This document shows, piece by piece, positions 55,408 through 64,000 of a stretch of 64,000 bases of DNA. The DNA lies in contig DAOUQC010000006.1 in assembly GCA_030625775.1 (NCBI GenBank), positions 1 to 64,000 of the forward strand. The letters run 5' to 3'. The notes under the pieces were generated by a model that worked only from the letters and a program-made list of their open reading frames with translations, ran no database searches and had not been told where the DNA came from. Position 1 is the stretch's first letter. Every line of letters begins with the position of its first letter. The translations under genes were made by a program, and so were the position numbers. The stretch is from Verrucomicrobiota bacterium (GTDB lineage Bacteria; Verrucomicrobiota; Verrucomicrobiia; Verrucomicrobiales; DEV007).

Positions 55408-55637
55408 TTTATCTGTTTTTGGTTTCGAAACAGAGTTGGGATAACAAACCTGACGCTCCCCCCGATAAATCCTTACAAGTTTTTAGGAATTATAAGCAAC
55501 AGGATCACTATTAATGATTAGTAATAGAGTTATCATGCAGACGGACATCAACCCAGCCCACCAGCATGGAAACGCAATACCTCCAGCGGTACCTGCAAAA
55601 AAAAGTCTAAGAAAATGAAACCAGTGCAAAACAAGGC
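55408..55637. promoter_or_regulatory. Spacer with AT palindrome
   Basis: 230 bp between two minus-strand genes, no ORF seen. It is AT-rich and holds a palindrome CTATTA ... TAATAG at 55508-55527 that could be an operator, but no factor can be named. Confidence 0.35.
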
Positions 55638-56576
55638 TCACACATCACAAATCTCCACCCCTTGCTTCAGGGAGGCGATCTTGTCTTCCCGGGCAGGAAT
55701 AAACTCCTGCGCCACCCAGCCTTGGTAACCGGTATCCACGATGGCTTTCATGATCGCCGGATAAAACAGCTCCTGACTATCATCAATCTCGTGACGCCCC
55801 GGCACCCCGCCTGTGTGATAGTGAGAGATATACGGGTGGTACTCGCGAATCGTGGCAATCACGTCCCCTTCCATGATTTGCATATGATAGATGTCATACA
55901 ACAATTTGAAATGATCCGAGCCAATCTCATCACAGAGTGCCACCCCCCATCGGGTATGATCACACTGATAATCCTTGTGATTCACCTTGCTGTTCAATAA
56001 CTCCATGCTCAGGGTCACTCCCAGCTTTTCAGCAAGAGGCATCAATCGTTTCAAACCAATGGCACAATTTTTAATCCCTTGCTCATCGTCCAAGCCATCG
56101 CGATTACCCGAAAAACAAATCACATTATTGAACCCTGCTTTGGCAGATGCCTTGATCAGCGGTTGATAAATTTCAACCAACGTATCGTGATGTTCCAAAC
56201 GATTGAACGCCTTGGTGATACCACCCACCTTCACCCCTTTAGGAGTTTCTCCCTGGGGAAAACTGACCATACCACAGTGCATGCCATGTTTTTTCAAAGT
56301 TGCAAAATCCTCCGGCAGCAACAACTCCACCGAACGCAAGCCGAACTTTTTACCTGCAAGACACAAGTCATCCAGCGGGATTTTGCTGTAACACCACTTG
56401 CAGGCCGAATGCTTGATTCGTCCTTTCAAACCTGCCGAATCAAGAGCTTTGTCAGCTGCCTCCAACCGCCCCTTCAAAGCACCAACACCTGTCAGCGCCG
56501 TCCCTAGCCCGGCAGATACGCCTGCCGATTGTTTGAAAAATTTACGCCGAGAAAAATGACTGCCTGATTTGTTCAT
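55638..56576 (-). CDS. Hydroxypyruvate-isomerase-like TIM-barrel protein (Tat signal)
   Basis: 312 residues. A Tat signal (SRRKFFKQSAGVSAG) precedes a xylose-isomerase-like barrel: LCLAGKKFGLRSVELL, VICFSGNRDGLDDEQG, LSMELLNSKVNHKDYQC, LLYDIYHMQIMEGDV, SHYHTGGVPGRHEID and GWVAQEFIPAR, which carry the expected metal-binding Glu/Asp/His. Hydroxypyruvate isomerases are usually cytoplasmic; an exported form is common in PVC bacteria and may act on another sugar acid. Alone between an OMP gene and a cytochrome gene. Confidence 0.85.
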   Translation of the reverse strand: MNKSGSHFSRRKFFKQSAGVSAGLGTALTGVGALKGRLEAADKALDSAGLKGRIKHSACKWCYSKIPLDDLCLAGKKFGLRSVELLLPEDFATLKKHGMHCGMVSFPQGETPKGVKVGGITKAFNRLEHHDTLVEIYQPLIKASAKAGFNNVICFSGNRDGLDDEQGIKNCAIGLKRLMPLAEKLGVTLSMELLNSKVNHKDYQCDHTRWGVALCDEIGSDHFKLLYDIYHMQIMEGDVIATIREYHPYISHYHTGGVPGRHEIDDSQELFYPAIMKAIVDTGYQGWVAQEFIPAREDKIASLKQGVEICDV

Positions 56577-56636
56577 GCAGTCACTTTACCCATCACTCAC
56601 AAAAAGTTCACTAAAAAAATCCAGTCCCGCGCGCAA

Positions 56637-57107
56637 TCACCCCGTCTTCTTATCCTTCGAACTCTTCAAGGCCCCTCCACTCTTTGGCCAGTTCGCCCCC
56701 TGCTGGATCCAATGATACAACTCCCATTTTTCTTCCTCCGTCAATTTGTGACCTGAAGCAGGCATGGCTTCGACAAAATAATCCGGCAATACCGTCACTA
56801 AAAACAAAGTACTCTTCTCCGGTTCGCCTGGCACTAGAATCGGACGATCCCCACTGGCCTTGAGCATATCCTCACGGCTGGCAAAACTGATGTCAGTGAC
56901 TTCAGATCCTGGATGATGGCAGGACAAACATTTCCCCACCAAAACAGGTTTGATCTTTTTCGCAAAGCTGATCTTGCCCACATCTCCCGCCATCTCACCC
57001 TCTGGCAGAATAACGATCACCTCGGGTGTCTCGGTCATTGTAGAACACGAGCTCATCAACATCACCCCCATTCCCACCGCCAAGCTTTGCAGAAACATCT
57101 TTTTCAT
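56637..57107 (-). CDS. Lipoprotein c-type cytochrome (PSCyt1-like)
   Basis: 156 residues from ATG 57107 with lipobox MLMSSCS. A single heme c motif CLSCH (in GKCLSCHHPGSEV) opens a planctomycete-cytochrome-like domain with a late YHWIQQGANWPKSG segment, in which the WIQQGA element is typical. It probably anchors electron transfer at the membrane. The open frame extends to 57278 but without a plausible signal. 66 bp downstream of cimA's stop. Confidence 0.85.
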   Translation of the reverse strand: MKKMFLQSLAVGMGVMLMSSCSTMTETPEVIVILPEGEMAGDVGKISFAKKIKPVLVGKCLSCHHPGSEVTDISFASREDMLKASGDRPILVPGEPEKSTLFLVTVLPDYFVEAMPASGHKLTEEEKWELYHWIQQGANWPKSGGALKSSKDKKTG

Positions 57108-57172
57108 ACAGCCATTATTCACCTTTCCCTCTGCTAAAGCTAGGCAATAATTGCCATTCTGAGCTCCGATTC

Positions 57173-58765
57173 CTAACTCGGCTTCACTCCACGCCGCATG
57201 AGAAACACTTCGATGCTGTCGACCAGCGCCTTCCAACTTGCTTCGATAATATTGTGGGAAACCCCAACAGTTCCCCAACTGTCCCTGCCATCGGAACTCA
57301 CGACCAATACCCGGGTTTTTGCTGCCGTGCCCATGTGACTATCGACAATGCGCACTTTAAAATCCTGCAAAACCAGTTCCTCTATTTCCGGATACGTAGA
57401 ACTCAAAGCCTTGCGCAAAGCTGCATCGAGGGCATTCACAGGCCCGTCCCCCTCAGCAACGGTGTAGACCCTCTCCCCGCCGAGTCTGACTTTAACCGTG
57501 GCTTCGCAGGTTTCATAAGCGCCCACATCATCGGTATGATGACGGAAACTACAATGATATTCCCTCAGACAAAAATAAGGGTCACAGTTACCCAGCTCCT
57601 TGCGGATCAGCAATTCAAACGACGCCTCAGCAGCCTCGAATTCGTAACCCTGTTTTTCCAACGTCTTCAACTGATCAAGAATACTCTTCACCTCGACGCT
57701 GCCTTTTTCCAAAGGCAGGCCCAGCTCCTCGGCTTTCATCAAAACATTACTCTGGCCCGACAATTCGGACACTAGAATCCGTTGGCGATTGCCCACTGTT
57801 TTCGGTTCGATGTGCTCAAAACTACGGGCGATCTTCTGCACCGCATTCACATGCATCCCTCCTTTATGAGCAAAAGCTGTTTCTCCCACATAAGGTGCCC
57901 GCGGGTAATGGGGGTGATTGGCCAGATCGTTGACAAAACGAGACAGTTCCGTGAGCCGGGAGAGATCGACATTCAGATCAAACCCCAGCTTTAACTGCAA
58001 ATTAGGGATGGCTGAAATCAAATTACAGTTACCGGTTCGCTCCCCGAAACCATTCACCGTTCCCTGCACCTGGGTCGCCCCACCGGCTACTCCCGCCAAA
58101 GCATTCGCCACCCCGACTCCACAATCATCGTGAGGGTGAACCCCTACCGACATTTGCAAATTTTCTACGACAACCTGCGTGATCGATTCGACCTCAACCG
58201 GCATCGTGCCCCCATTGGTATCACACAGGACTACCATGTCGGCACCCCCTTCTTTGGCTGCCTGCAGGGTTGCCAAAGCATGCCCGGCATCATCCTTGTA
58301 TCCATCAAAAAAATGTTCGGCATCATAGATGACTTCACGCCCATGTGTTTTCAAATAAGCCGCCGTATCACGAATCATCGCCAGGTTTTCCTCAACCGTA
58401 GTGCCAAGGATCTCAGTCACATGCAACTTCCAGCTTTTGCCGAAATAGGTCACTACAGAAGCCTCGGATTCAATCAATAAAGCCACCTGCGGATCCTCTT
58501 CCACTGCCACATTCTTGCGACGCGTACTGCCGAACGCTGCAATTTTAGCATGCTGCCAACGGTGTTCCTTCGCCTGCTGGAAAAATTCCACATCCTTTGG
58601 ATTCGACCCCGGCCATCCCCCCTCAATGTAATCTACCCCGAATTCATCAAGTTTTTTCGCAATGCGAAGTTTGTCCAGCGAACTGAACGACACACCTTCT
58701 CCCTGCGTTCCATCACGCAAGGTGGTATCATAAATGCTTACTTTTCCGGCTGTTGGCTCACTCAT
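57173..58765 (-). CDS. cimA: (R)-Citramalate synthase
   Basis: 530 residues. It joins pyruvate and acetyl-CoA to citramalate, the first step of the threonine-independent isoleucine route. Motifs: YDTTLRDGTQGEGVSFS, GGWPGSNPKD, LCDTNGGTMP, VHPHDDCGVGVANALAG and VNGFGERTGNCNL, then a C-terminal regulatory (LeuA-dimer) domain from about 400. GTQGEGVSFS rather than GEQ-x-P-G distinguishes CimA from 2-isopropylmalate synthase. The leader holds two short hairpins (see next entry). Confidence 0.93.
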   Translation of the reverse strand: MSEPTAGKVSIYDTTLRDGTQGEGVSFSSLDKLRIAKKLDEFGVDYIEGGWPGSNPKDVEFFQQAKEHRWQHAKIAAFGSTRRKNVAVEEDPQVALLIESEASVVTYFGKSWKLHVTEILGTTVEENLAMIRDTAAYLKTHGREVIYDAEHFFDGYKDDAGHALATLQAAKEGGADMVVLCDTNGGTMPVEVESITQVVVENLQMSVGVHPHDDCGVGVANALAGVAGGATQVQGTVNGFGERTGNCNLISAIPNLQLKLGFDLNVDLSRLTELSRFVNDLANHPHYPRAPYVGETAFAHKGGMHVNAVQKIARSFEHIEPKTVGNRQRILVSELSGQSNVLMKAEELGLPLEKGSVEVKSILDQLKTLEKQGYEFEAAEASFELLIRKELGNCDPYFCLREYHCSFRHHTDDVGAYETCEATVKVRLGGERVYTVAEGDGPVNALDAALRKALSSTYPEIEELVLQDFKVRIVDSHMGTAAKTRVLVVSSDGRDSWGTVGVSHNIIEASWKALVDSIEVFLMRRGVKPS

Positions 58766-59136
58766 ATCAATGGCGATGTTTTCGCCAGTCAGGACGATTC
58801 CGAGCCGAGAAATTCACATACGGTCAAACAATGACCTGTCGGTTCGCTACCATCCAGACTGACTTAGTCTTGAATAATAGCGATGAGGATCGATCTGATA
58901 ATAATTCGTTCCGACATCTGCATGTTGAAGCGAGTATAGCCCAAGCGATCTAAATCACCAGCTGTTTTTCAAGCAACTCTCTGTTACTCCCTCTGTCACC
59001 CCTTAAGCAGGTAAGAAAACAACACCGCACCAAGCAGTAACATTCCCACAGCCACACCGATTCCAATTGCGATCATCATAAGGCTGATACCCTTAATGCT
59101 CTCATTTAAAAAATCCAGCAGGAAAAGTAAAAACTC
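58766..59136. other. 371-bp region: cimA leader and a possible 27-42 aa membrane peptide
   Basis: On the minus strand the cimA leader has two short hairpins: AGACTAAGTCAGTCT (about 58859-58873) and GGTCATTGTTTGACC (about 58824-58838). They could belong to an attenuator or be incidental; no known riboswitch matched. Further upstream a minus-strand ORF (58996-59079 from ATG, or to 59121 from CTG) encodes a single hydrophobic helix (IGIGVAVGMLLLGAVLFSYL). It lies downstream of the SHD1 gene's stop. Its reality is uncertain. Confidence 0.35.
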
Positions 59137-59901
59137 TTAGTCTCTTGGTGGCGAGATGGTTGCACTCAAGCCTTCATCGGCAAAGGCTTTCGCCAATTCA
59201 GCAATCGTGAACTTGCCTGTCACCTTGAAGCTACTCTTACCCTTTTCCAAGGTATGTTCATCTACCCCTTTGACTGATTTTAACGCTTTTTTGAAGGCTT
59301 TTTCGCATTTGCCGCAGCAAAGATGAATCCCTCTCACATCCACTGCCTCGTATTCTTTTTTGCTGCCTCCGGGTTTTTTCATTTTCAACCGCGCGTGATC
59401 CGTAGTGCCATAAAATCCGGCATCATGTACTTTGAAAAGCGCATCTTCCACGGCCTGGCCAGAGTCTCCGGCGAAAGTCACAGTTCCCGCATCCTTATCA
59501 AAGGTCAGTTTGATATCGTCATAGCGCTCAAGAGCCTTTTCCATTCTTTTTCCGCATTTGGAACAACAGAGATGTGCTCCGCTCAAAACAACCGATGTCG
59601 GCCCCTTTGGCAAGACCTTGGGATCTCCCTTCAAGCCTGCAGTCGCCCCCTTACCCGCTTCCCCGCTCTTCTTTCCCTGGGCCGTAATAAAGTCCTGATC
59701 CTCCTTGCTGAAAATACTGACCGCGAGAGTCATGTCCTTCCCTCCTCGATTGATAGTGACCTTATCACCTTCTACTTTTACAAAATCAGCTTCAATCTTC
59801 TTGTTGTCCTTCGCCCGCGTCCAGGTCCGGGCCTCGCCATTCAAGGCAAACACAAAAAAACTCGCAATCGTCGTCAAATAAAGCAGCACAGGGATTTTCA
59901 T
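59137..59901 (-). CDS. SHD1 + two HMA-like CCxxC domains, secreted
   Basis: 254 residues with signal peptide. Residues 24-77 resemble the SHD1/SLA1-homology fold (RTWTRAKDNKKIEADFVKV, FSKEDQDFI) common in PVC secreted proteins. Two HMA-like ferredoxin folds follow (about 102-175 and 184-252); each has the same metal site HLCCSKC (110-116) or HLCCGKC (193-199). CCxxC replaces the usual CxxC. Likely a periplasmic copper, zinc or mercury binding protein. No metal pump is nearby. Confidence 0.78.
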   Translation of the reverse strand: MKIPVLLYLTTIASFFVFALNGEARTWTRAKDNKKIEADFVKVEGDKVTINRGGKDMTLAVSIFSKEDQDFITAQGKKSGEAGKGATAGLKGDPKVLPKGPTSVVLSGAHLCCSKCGKRMEKALERYDDIKLTFDKDAGTVTFAGDSGQAVEDALFKVHDAGFYGTTDHARLKMKKPGGSKKEYEAVDVRGIHLCCGKCEKAFKKALKSVKGVDEHTLEKGKSSFKVTGKFTIAELAKAFADEGLSATISPPRD

Positions 59902-60027
59902 AGTAGCGATATTAAAATGCCGCTTTCAAACAGGGTCAATGATTTTTCTCGCATCCGGTGAGTCCAATCGACGATTCAGACAATCCTCTATTGCAAGCAG
60001 GCGTGATTGAAGGCATCCTATCTCATC

Positions 60028-61074
60028 ATGAGTGATCATTCTCCTCAAAAAATAGATTTCGATCTCAAATTGCCCAAGCTCGACAAACAATCATTTTGGA
60101 TAGCGGCCTTTTTTGGCCCGCTGCTCATCCTTGTCATTGGCCTGTTGACCGCTTTTTATACCGTCCAGGCCGAAGAAGCCGGAGTCGTCATCCGATTTGG
60201 CAAACTGCATACCATCACCACTCCCGGTCTGCACGGCAAACTCCCCTTTGGCATCGACAAGGTCCAACATGTTCCTGTGCTACGCCAAATGAAGCAGGAA
60301 TTCGGATTCGGCACCAGTGGCGCCACCAATACCCGACAGTATGCCCCCGACCGAAGAGAGCAAACCAACGAAAAGCACATGGTCACCGGAGACCTCAATG
60401 CAGCCTTGGTCGAATGGGTGATTCAATACCGTATCGATGACCCGGCCAGTTATCTCTTCAAGGTCAAGGATCCCGACGAAATCCTCCGGGATGCCTCGGA
60501 AGCCATCATGCGCGAAGTAGTTGGAGACCGCACTGTTGATGAAGTCATTACAATCGGTCGCCAGGAGATCGAATCCCAGGCCCTGATAAAACTGCAGGCC
60601 CTGGTGGATGAATACTCCATGGGCTTGCAGATCGACCAGGTACAGTTGAAAAACGTCGACCCTCCGGAAGCCGTGCAGGCATCGTTCAACGAAGTCAACA
60701 ATGCGCAACAGGAGCGTGAAAATCTAATCAACATCGCCAATGGCCAGTACAACCGCGAAGTTCCCAAGGCCAGGGGAGAAGCTGAACGCCTGATCAGCGA
60801 GGCTGAAGGATATGCCACGGAAAGGGTCAACGAAGCCGAAGGTGATGCCGCCAGATTCACTGCCCGATACATCGAATACAAAAAAGCACCTGAGATCACC
60901 CAAAGGCGGCTCTACCTCGAAACCATGAATGTGGTAATTCCCCAAATGGGCCGCAAAATCATTATTGACAGCGAAGCCAAACAAATCCTTCCCTTTCTTC
61001 CCTTGACCCCGGAAACGCATAACAAGGCCCAGCCAAATACTCAAGCGAGTCCACTTCCAACCAGCAAGCGATGA
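60028..61074 (+). CDS. hflK: FtsH protease modulator HflK
   Basis: 348 residues from ATG 60028. N-terminal membrane segment (FWIAAFFGPLLILVIGLL) followed by a SPFH/band-7 domain (EEAGVVIRFGKLHT, LKNVDPPEAVQASF, RGEAERLISEAEGYA). HflK and HflC form a periplasm-facing multimer around FtsH that restrains its proteolysis. 27 bp upstream of hflC. TTG 60007 in the same frame was not chosen, as the ATG start fits the family. Confidence 0.93.
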   Translation: MSDHSPQKIDFDLKLPKLDKQSFWIAAFFGPLLILVIGLLTAFYTVQAEEAGVVIRFGKLHTITTPGLHGKLPFGIDKVQHVPVLRQMKQEFGFGTSGATNTRQYAPDRREQTNEKHMVTGDLNAALVEWVIQYRIDDPASYLFKVKDPDEILRDASEAIMREVVGDRTVDEVITIGRQEIESQALIKLQALVDEYSMGLQIDQVQLKNVDPPEAVQASFNEVNNAQQERENLINIANGQYNREVPKARGEAERLISEAEGYATERVNEAEGDAARFTARYIEYKKAPEITQRRLYLETMNVVIPQMGRKIIIDSEAKQILPFLPLTPETHNKAQPNTQASPLPTSKR

Positions 61075-61101
61075 AGCAATAGCCATAAACTCTTTATTAC
61101 G

Positions 61102-62070
61102 ATGAACAAATCCAGCATCTCATCCTGCCTTGCCATTGCCGTGCTCGCGGTAGTGACGGTCATTCTCTTTCTCTCCTGTTACACGGTCGACATGACCGAG
61201 CAGATCATTATCACCCGCTTCGGCAAGCCCATCGGTGATCCCATCACCACGGCCGGATTAAAGTTTAAAGCTCCGTTCATCGATGAGGTGAACCGTTTTG
61301 AAAAACGTATCATGGCCTGGGATGGCCAGGCCAATGAAATGCCAACCCAGGACAAAACCTACATCCTGGTAGATACCTACGCCCGTTGGAAAATAGTCGA
61401 CCCGCGAGCCTTCTTCGAAAATCTCCGGGACGAACGTCGGGCCCTCTCCCGTCTCGACGACATCCTCGGCAGTGAAACCCGGAACACCATCGCCCGGCAC
61501 AAACTGATCGAAGTGATACGCACCACCAAAGACCGGAAACCTGAACGCCCTGAAGGGCTGAACGCTGGCCTGGCTGGCAATGTGGCCGTCCTGCCTCCTA
61601 TCACCAAAGGCCGGGTCCTGCTTGAAGAGGAAATCCTGGAACGCAGTAAAGGCAAGATCAGGGAATTTGGCATCGAACTGCTCGACATCCGCTTCAAACG
61701 CATCAACTACAACGAGACCGTGCGCCTGCGCATCTATGAACGCATGATCAGCGAGCGTGCCCAGATTGCAGAACTGTTCCGCTCGGAAGGAGCAGGTGAA
61801 GCCGCCAAAATCCTCGGCAACATGGAGAAAGAATTGAAAACCATCGAGTCCACCGCCTACAAAATAATCCAAATCACCAAAGGTGAAGCCGACGCCAAAG
61901 CGATCAAAATTTATGCCGAGGCCTACGATCAGGACGCCGTATCCAAAAGTTTTTATGAGTTCACCCGCACCATGGAAACTTTCGAAAACACACTTAGCAG
62001 CGACAGCATGTTAATCCTGACTACCGACTCCGAACTGTTCAAGTATCTGAAGGGACTGGATACGGAGTAA
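61102..62070 (+). CDS. hflC: FtsH protease modulator HflC
   Basis: 322 residues. N-terminal membrane segment (SCLAIAVLAVVTVILFL) and band-7 domain with TEQIIITRFGKPIGDPITTAGL and VDTYARWKIVDPRAFFENL; C-terminal helical stalk with SERAQIAELFRSEGAGEAAK. Partner of HflK. The following 73-bp spacer carries a hairpin at 62098-62122. Confidence 0.93.
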   Translation: MNKSSISSCLAIAVLAVVTVILFLSCYTVDMTEQIIITRFGKPIGDPITTAGLKFKAPFIDEVNRFEKRIMAWDGQANEMPTQDKTYILVDTYARWKIVDPRAFFENLRDERRALSRLDDILGSETRNTIARHKLIEVIRTTKDRKPERPEGLNAGLAGNVAVLPPITKGRVLLEEEILERSKGKIREFGIELLDIRFKRINYNETVRLRIYERMISERAQIAELFRSEGAGEAAKILGNMEKELKTIESTAYKIIQITKGEADAKAIKIYAEAYDQDAVSKSFYEFTRTMETFENTLSSDSMLILTTDSELFKYLKGLDTE

Positions 62071-62097
62071 TATAGAGTGCGTGGTTGCGCATCGTCC

Positions 62098-62122
62098 CTA
62101 CATCGCCATGGTGGCCCTGTAG
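62098..62122. repeat. 25-bp hairpin between hflC and gltX
   Basis: CTACA and TGTAG pair, as do GCCA and TGGC, separated by a 2-bp internal mismatch on each side and a TGG loop. It may be a REP-like element or weak terminator. The gltX ATG follows 21 bp later. Confidence 0.55.
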
Positions 62123-62143
62123 AGATAAGAACCAACCATTACC

Positions 62144-63514
62144 ATGTCCACACCCGTCCGCACTCGTTTTGCTCCTTCGCCCACCGGCCATCTTCATGTC
62201 GGCAGCGCCCGCACGGCACTTTACAACTGGCTGCACGCCCGCCATACAGGCGGCACTTTTGTGCTGCGGGTAGAGGACACCGATGCTGCCCGCAATACGG
62301 AAGCTTCACGAGACGCCATTCTCTCCGGACTGGAATGGCTGGGGATGGATTGGGATGAAGGCCCTGTGGCAGGAGGGAATTACGGCCCCTATTTCCAAAG
62401 CGAACGCAAGGAAGTCTACGACCGCTACCTCGCCCAACTGGAAGCCTCGGGACGCGTGTATGAAGACGAAGACGGGGCGCTCCGTTTCCGAGTGCCCGAT
62501 CAGGCCATCACAGTGGACGATCTCGTATGCGGAACACAGACAATCAATCTGAAAAAACAGGGTTCTACCCGTTGGGATGCCGAACTCAAAAAAGATGTTC
62601 CCTCCAATCCGGATCTCGTCATTCGCCGGGCCGACGGCTCCTATATTTTCCACTTCGTAAACGTCGTCGATGACATCGACATGAAAATCACCCATGTCAT
62701 CCGTGGTGAAGACCATCTCTCCAATACACCAAAACATGTCGCCCTATATGAAGCACTGGCAGCCCCCCTGCCAACCTTTTCCCATATCCCCCTCAACCTG
62801 AATGCGGACGGATCAAAAATGAGCAAACGTGACCAGGGAGCCTCGATCACCGACTACATCGAACAGGGATTCCTGCCCTCCGCTGTGTGCAACTACATCG
62901 CCCTGCTCGGCTGGTCCCCCAAGGATGATGAGGAAATTTTCTCACCGGAAGAACTAGTGAAGCGTTTCGAACTAACGGGAATCAATCGCTCGAACTCCCG
63001 CTTTGATTTCAAAAAATGCCTGTGGCTCAACAGCGAACATCTGCGTCGACTTGATGCACAAAGCTTGCTGGAAAAATCGCAGTCTTTTTTGAAAGATCAA
63101 AATATTCCCCTCGATGACCCACGTCTTCCCGCAGCACTGCAACTGGTTCGTGAACGGGCGGAAACCCTGACACAAATCCCCACCGGGATCGCCGCCATTT
63201 TTTCCGATACCGTGGAGATCGAGGCTGATGTGCTCGGTAAAATATCCGGCAAGGAAAACATCGCGGGCTTGTTGCAGGGACTCCACGGTGCCTTTGCCGC
63301 ATCAGAGGATGAATGGACCGCCGACAATATCAAAGCCCTGATCGTTGTCAGTGCAGAGAAGCTCGATGTGAAAATGGGCGCCCTCATGCTACCCTGCCGC
63401 ATCGCCGCCACCGGCAAATCCGGTGGTCCTGATTTAATCCCCCTGCTCGAATTGATCGGTCGTGAGCGAGTAATTGACCGCATCGCCGCTTTGATAAAAG
63501 TTCTACCAGAGTAA
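62144..63514 (+). CDS. gltX: Glutamyl-tRNA synthetase
   Basis: 456 residues, class I synthetase charging tRNA-Glu. The HIGH-type motif is SPTGHLHVGSART and the KMSKS motif is SKMSKRDQG; LRVEDTDAARNTE follows the first. It may also charge tRNA-Gln if the cell lacks GlnRS. Separated from hflC by the hairpin spacer and from aroE by two REP-like repeats, so it is probably its own unit. Confidence 0.95.
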   Translation: MSTPVRTRFAPSPTGHLHVGSARTALYNWLHARHTGGTFVLRVEDTDAARNTEASRDAILSGLEWLGMDWDEGPVAGGNYGPYFQSERKEVYDRYLAQLEASGRVYEDEDGALRFRVPDQAITVDDLVCGTQTINLKKQGSTRWDAELKKDVPSNPDLVIRRADGSYIFHFVNVVDDIDMKITHVIRGEDHLSNTPKHVALYEALAAPLPTFSHIPLNLNADGSKMSKRDQGASITDYIEQGFLPSAVCNYIALLGWSPKDDEEIFSPEELVKRFELTGINRSNSRFDFKKCLWLNSEHLRRLDAQSLLEKSQSFLKDQNIPLDDPRLPAALQLVRERAETLTQIPTGIAAIFSDTVEIEADVLGKISGKENIAGLLQGLHGAFAASEDEWTADNIKALIVVSAEKLDVKMGALMLPCRIAATGKSGGPDLIPLLELIGRERVIDRIAALIKVLPE

Positions 63515-63538
63515 ATGGAAAGCTCGAGACTGGAAGTA

Positions 63539-63605
63539 AGATGGAATGCTATTCCGTCTACTCAACCATCCTGACAACTTTCTAGACGGAATGGCATTCC
63601 GCCCT
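63539..63605. repeat. Pair of palindromic REP-like elements
   Basis: Two ~21-bp near-palindromes: AGATGGAATGCTATTCCGTCT (63539-63559; given in two parts AGATGGAATGC and TATTCCGTCT) and AGACGGAATGGCATTCCGCC (63584-63603). Each is self-complementary around a GGAATGxxATTCC core. The two copies lie in opposite orientation and could pair with each other to end gltX transcription. Confidence 0.65.
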
Positions 63606-63635
63606 ACGGTATAGCCCCCACCACACACATTTCCA

Positions 63636-64000
63636 ATGAGCACAGCCAACGACCTTTACAATTTTGATGATCTCTGCTCCTGGCCCCAATCCACCAGTGA
63701 CCTTCAGCCCCCTGCCCGTCTGAGCGTTTTTGGTGACCCGGTGGCTCATTCACTCTCACCGCAGATGCACAATCCCGGCCTCAATGAAGCTGGAATCGAT
63801 GCCCAGTATGTGCGCCTTCACATCCAGCCGGATCAACTGAAGGATGCCCTGCTGCAACTGAAAACACAAAATTTCATCGGCACCAACCTCACCATCCCCC
63901 ACAAAGCCGCCGCCATTGAATTCATGGATGACATCGATGAAACCGCCCGTCACATCGGCGCGGTCAATACGGTACTGGTGGATGATGAGCAGTTAATTGG
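63636..64000 (+). CDS. aroE: Shikimate dehydrogenase, partial (5' end)
   Basis: First 121 residues from ATG 63636, running off the right edge. After a short extra N-terminus it has SVFGDPVAHSLSPQMHN (substrate pocket with the S-x-S motif), GTNLTIPHKAAAI (catalytic Lys) and ARHIGAVNTVLVDD. It reduces dehydroshikimate with NADPH in the shikimate path. Start is 22 bp after the trpE-independent REP region. Confidence 0.93.
   Translation, partial: MSTANDLYNFDDLCSWPQSTSDLQPPARLSVFGDPVAHSLSPQMHNPGLNEAGIDAQYVRLHIQPDQLKDALLQLKTQNFIGTNLTIPHKAAAIEFMDDIDETARHIGAVNTVLVDDEQLI

Noticed and set aside
58766..58900. FMN riboswitch-like AGTCTGGATGG segment in the cimA leader
   Set aside because: Only the short 3' motif is present; the AGGGTGAAATTCCC core and the rest of the fold are missing, and the gene is not linked to flavin.

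Overview
The window looks like a chromosomal segment of a Verrucomicrobiota bacterium (PVC group), probably free-living and polymer-degrading. The reasons are an adjacent DUF1592 cytochrome / DUF1552 pair, several PVC-style secreted proteins (neutral-ceramidase-like, sulfatase, sialate O-acetylesterase, PQQ-type propeller, DUF1080-like folds), a long Bacteroidetes-type PurF, and many secreted or lipoprotein enzymes. Base composition is moderate. No tRNA, rRNA, CRISPR array or intact insertion sequence was seen.

Layout. 1-11 kb (minus strand): a purine operon purC - purS-like - purL - purQ - purM - purF, followed by a vWA protein and a membrane sensor that runs off the left edge. Divergent from purC, pyrD starts a plus-strand run (pyrD, ceramidase-like, DUF302). 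14.2-15.4 kb is a gene-poor, repeat-rich island with a tiny Cys-rich lipoprotein, a 46-bp direct repeat pair bracketing one membrane-protein ORF, and a tandem 46-bp hairpin repeat. 15.4-27 kb carries an LRR protein, an esterase, DUF1592/DUF1552, a sulfatase, two dehydrogenases, an HTH-receiver regulator and a lipoprotein acetolactate decarboxylase. 29.8-33.3 kb is a gene graveyard: a DUF1080/ceramidase fusion and a deletion chimera ending in a PVC cytochrome, both broken by stops and frameshifts.

33.3-44.8 kb holds a PQQ-propeller protein, a methyltransferase, trpE-trpG, a WalJ-like metallo-hydrolase, a large AsmA-like protein, alkaline phosphatase and sialate esterase. 44.9-54.6 kb is one long minus-strand array: cupredoxin protein, propeller dehydrogenase-like protein, a ferritin-like (DUF455)/ATP-grasp fusion, the deleted remnant of a D-aminoacylase-type amidohydrolase, a lectin-fold protein, an epimerase, a DHDPS-family aldolase and a three-domain RidA lipoprotein. 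It looks like a periplasmic/cytoplasmic catabolic or tailoring cluster for an amino-compound. 54.7-64 kb has an OMP, a hydroxypyruvate-isomerase-like protein, a lipoprotein cytochrome, citramalate synthase (isoleucine), a two-HMA-like SHD1 protein, hflK-hflC, gltX and the start of aroE.

The most interesting items are the DUF455/ATP-grasp fusion and its cluster, the split two-repeat PurS-like protein, the triple RidA lipoprotein, the repeat-bracketed cassette, the tiny Cys-rich lipoprotein and the gene graveyard in which all five frame-interrupting stops are TGA.
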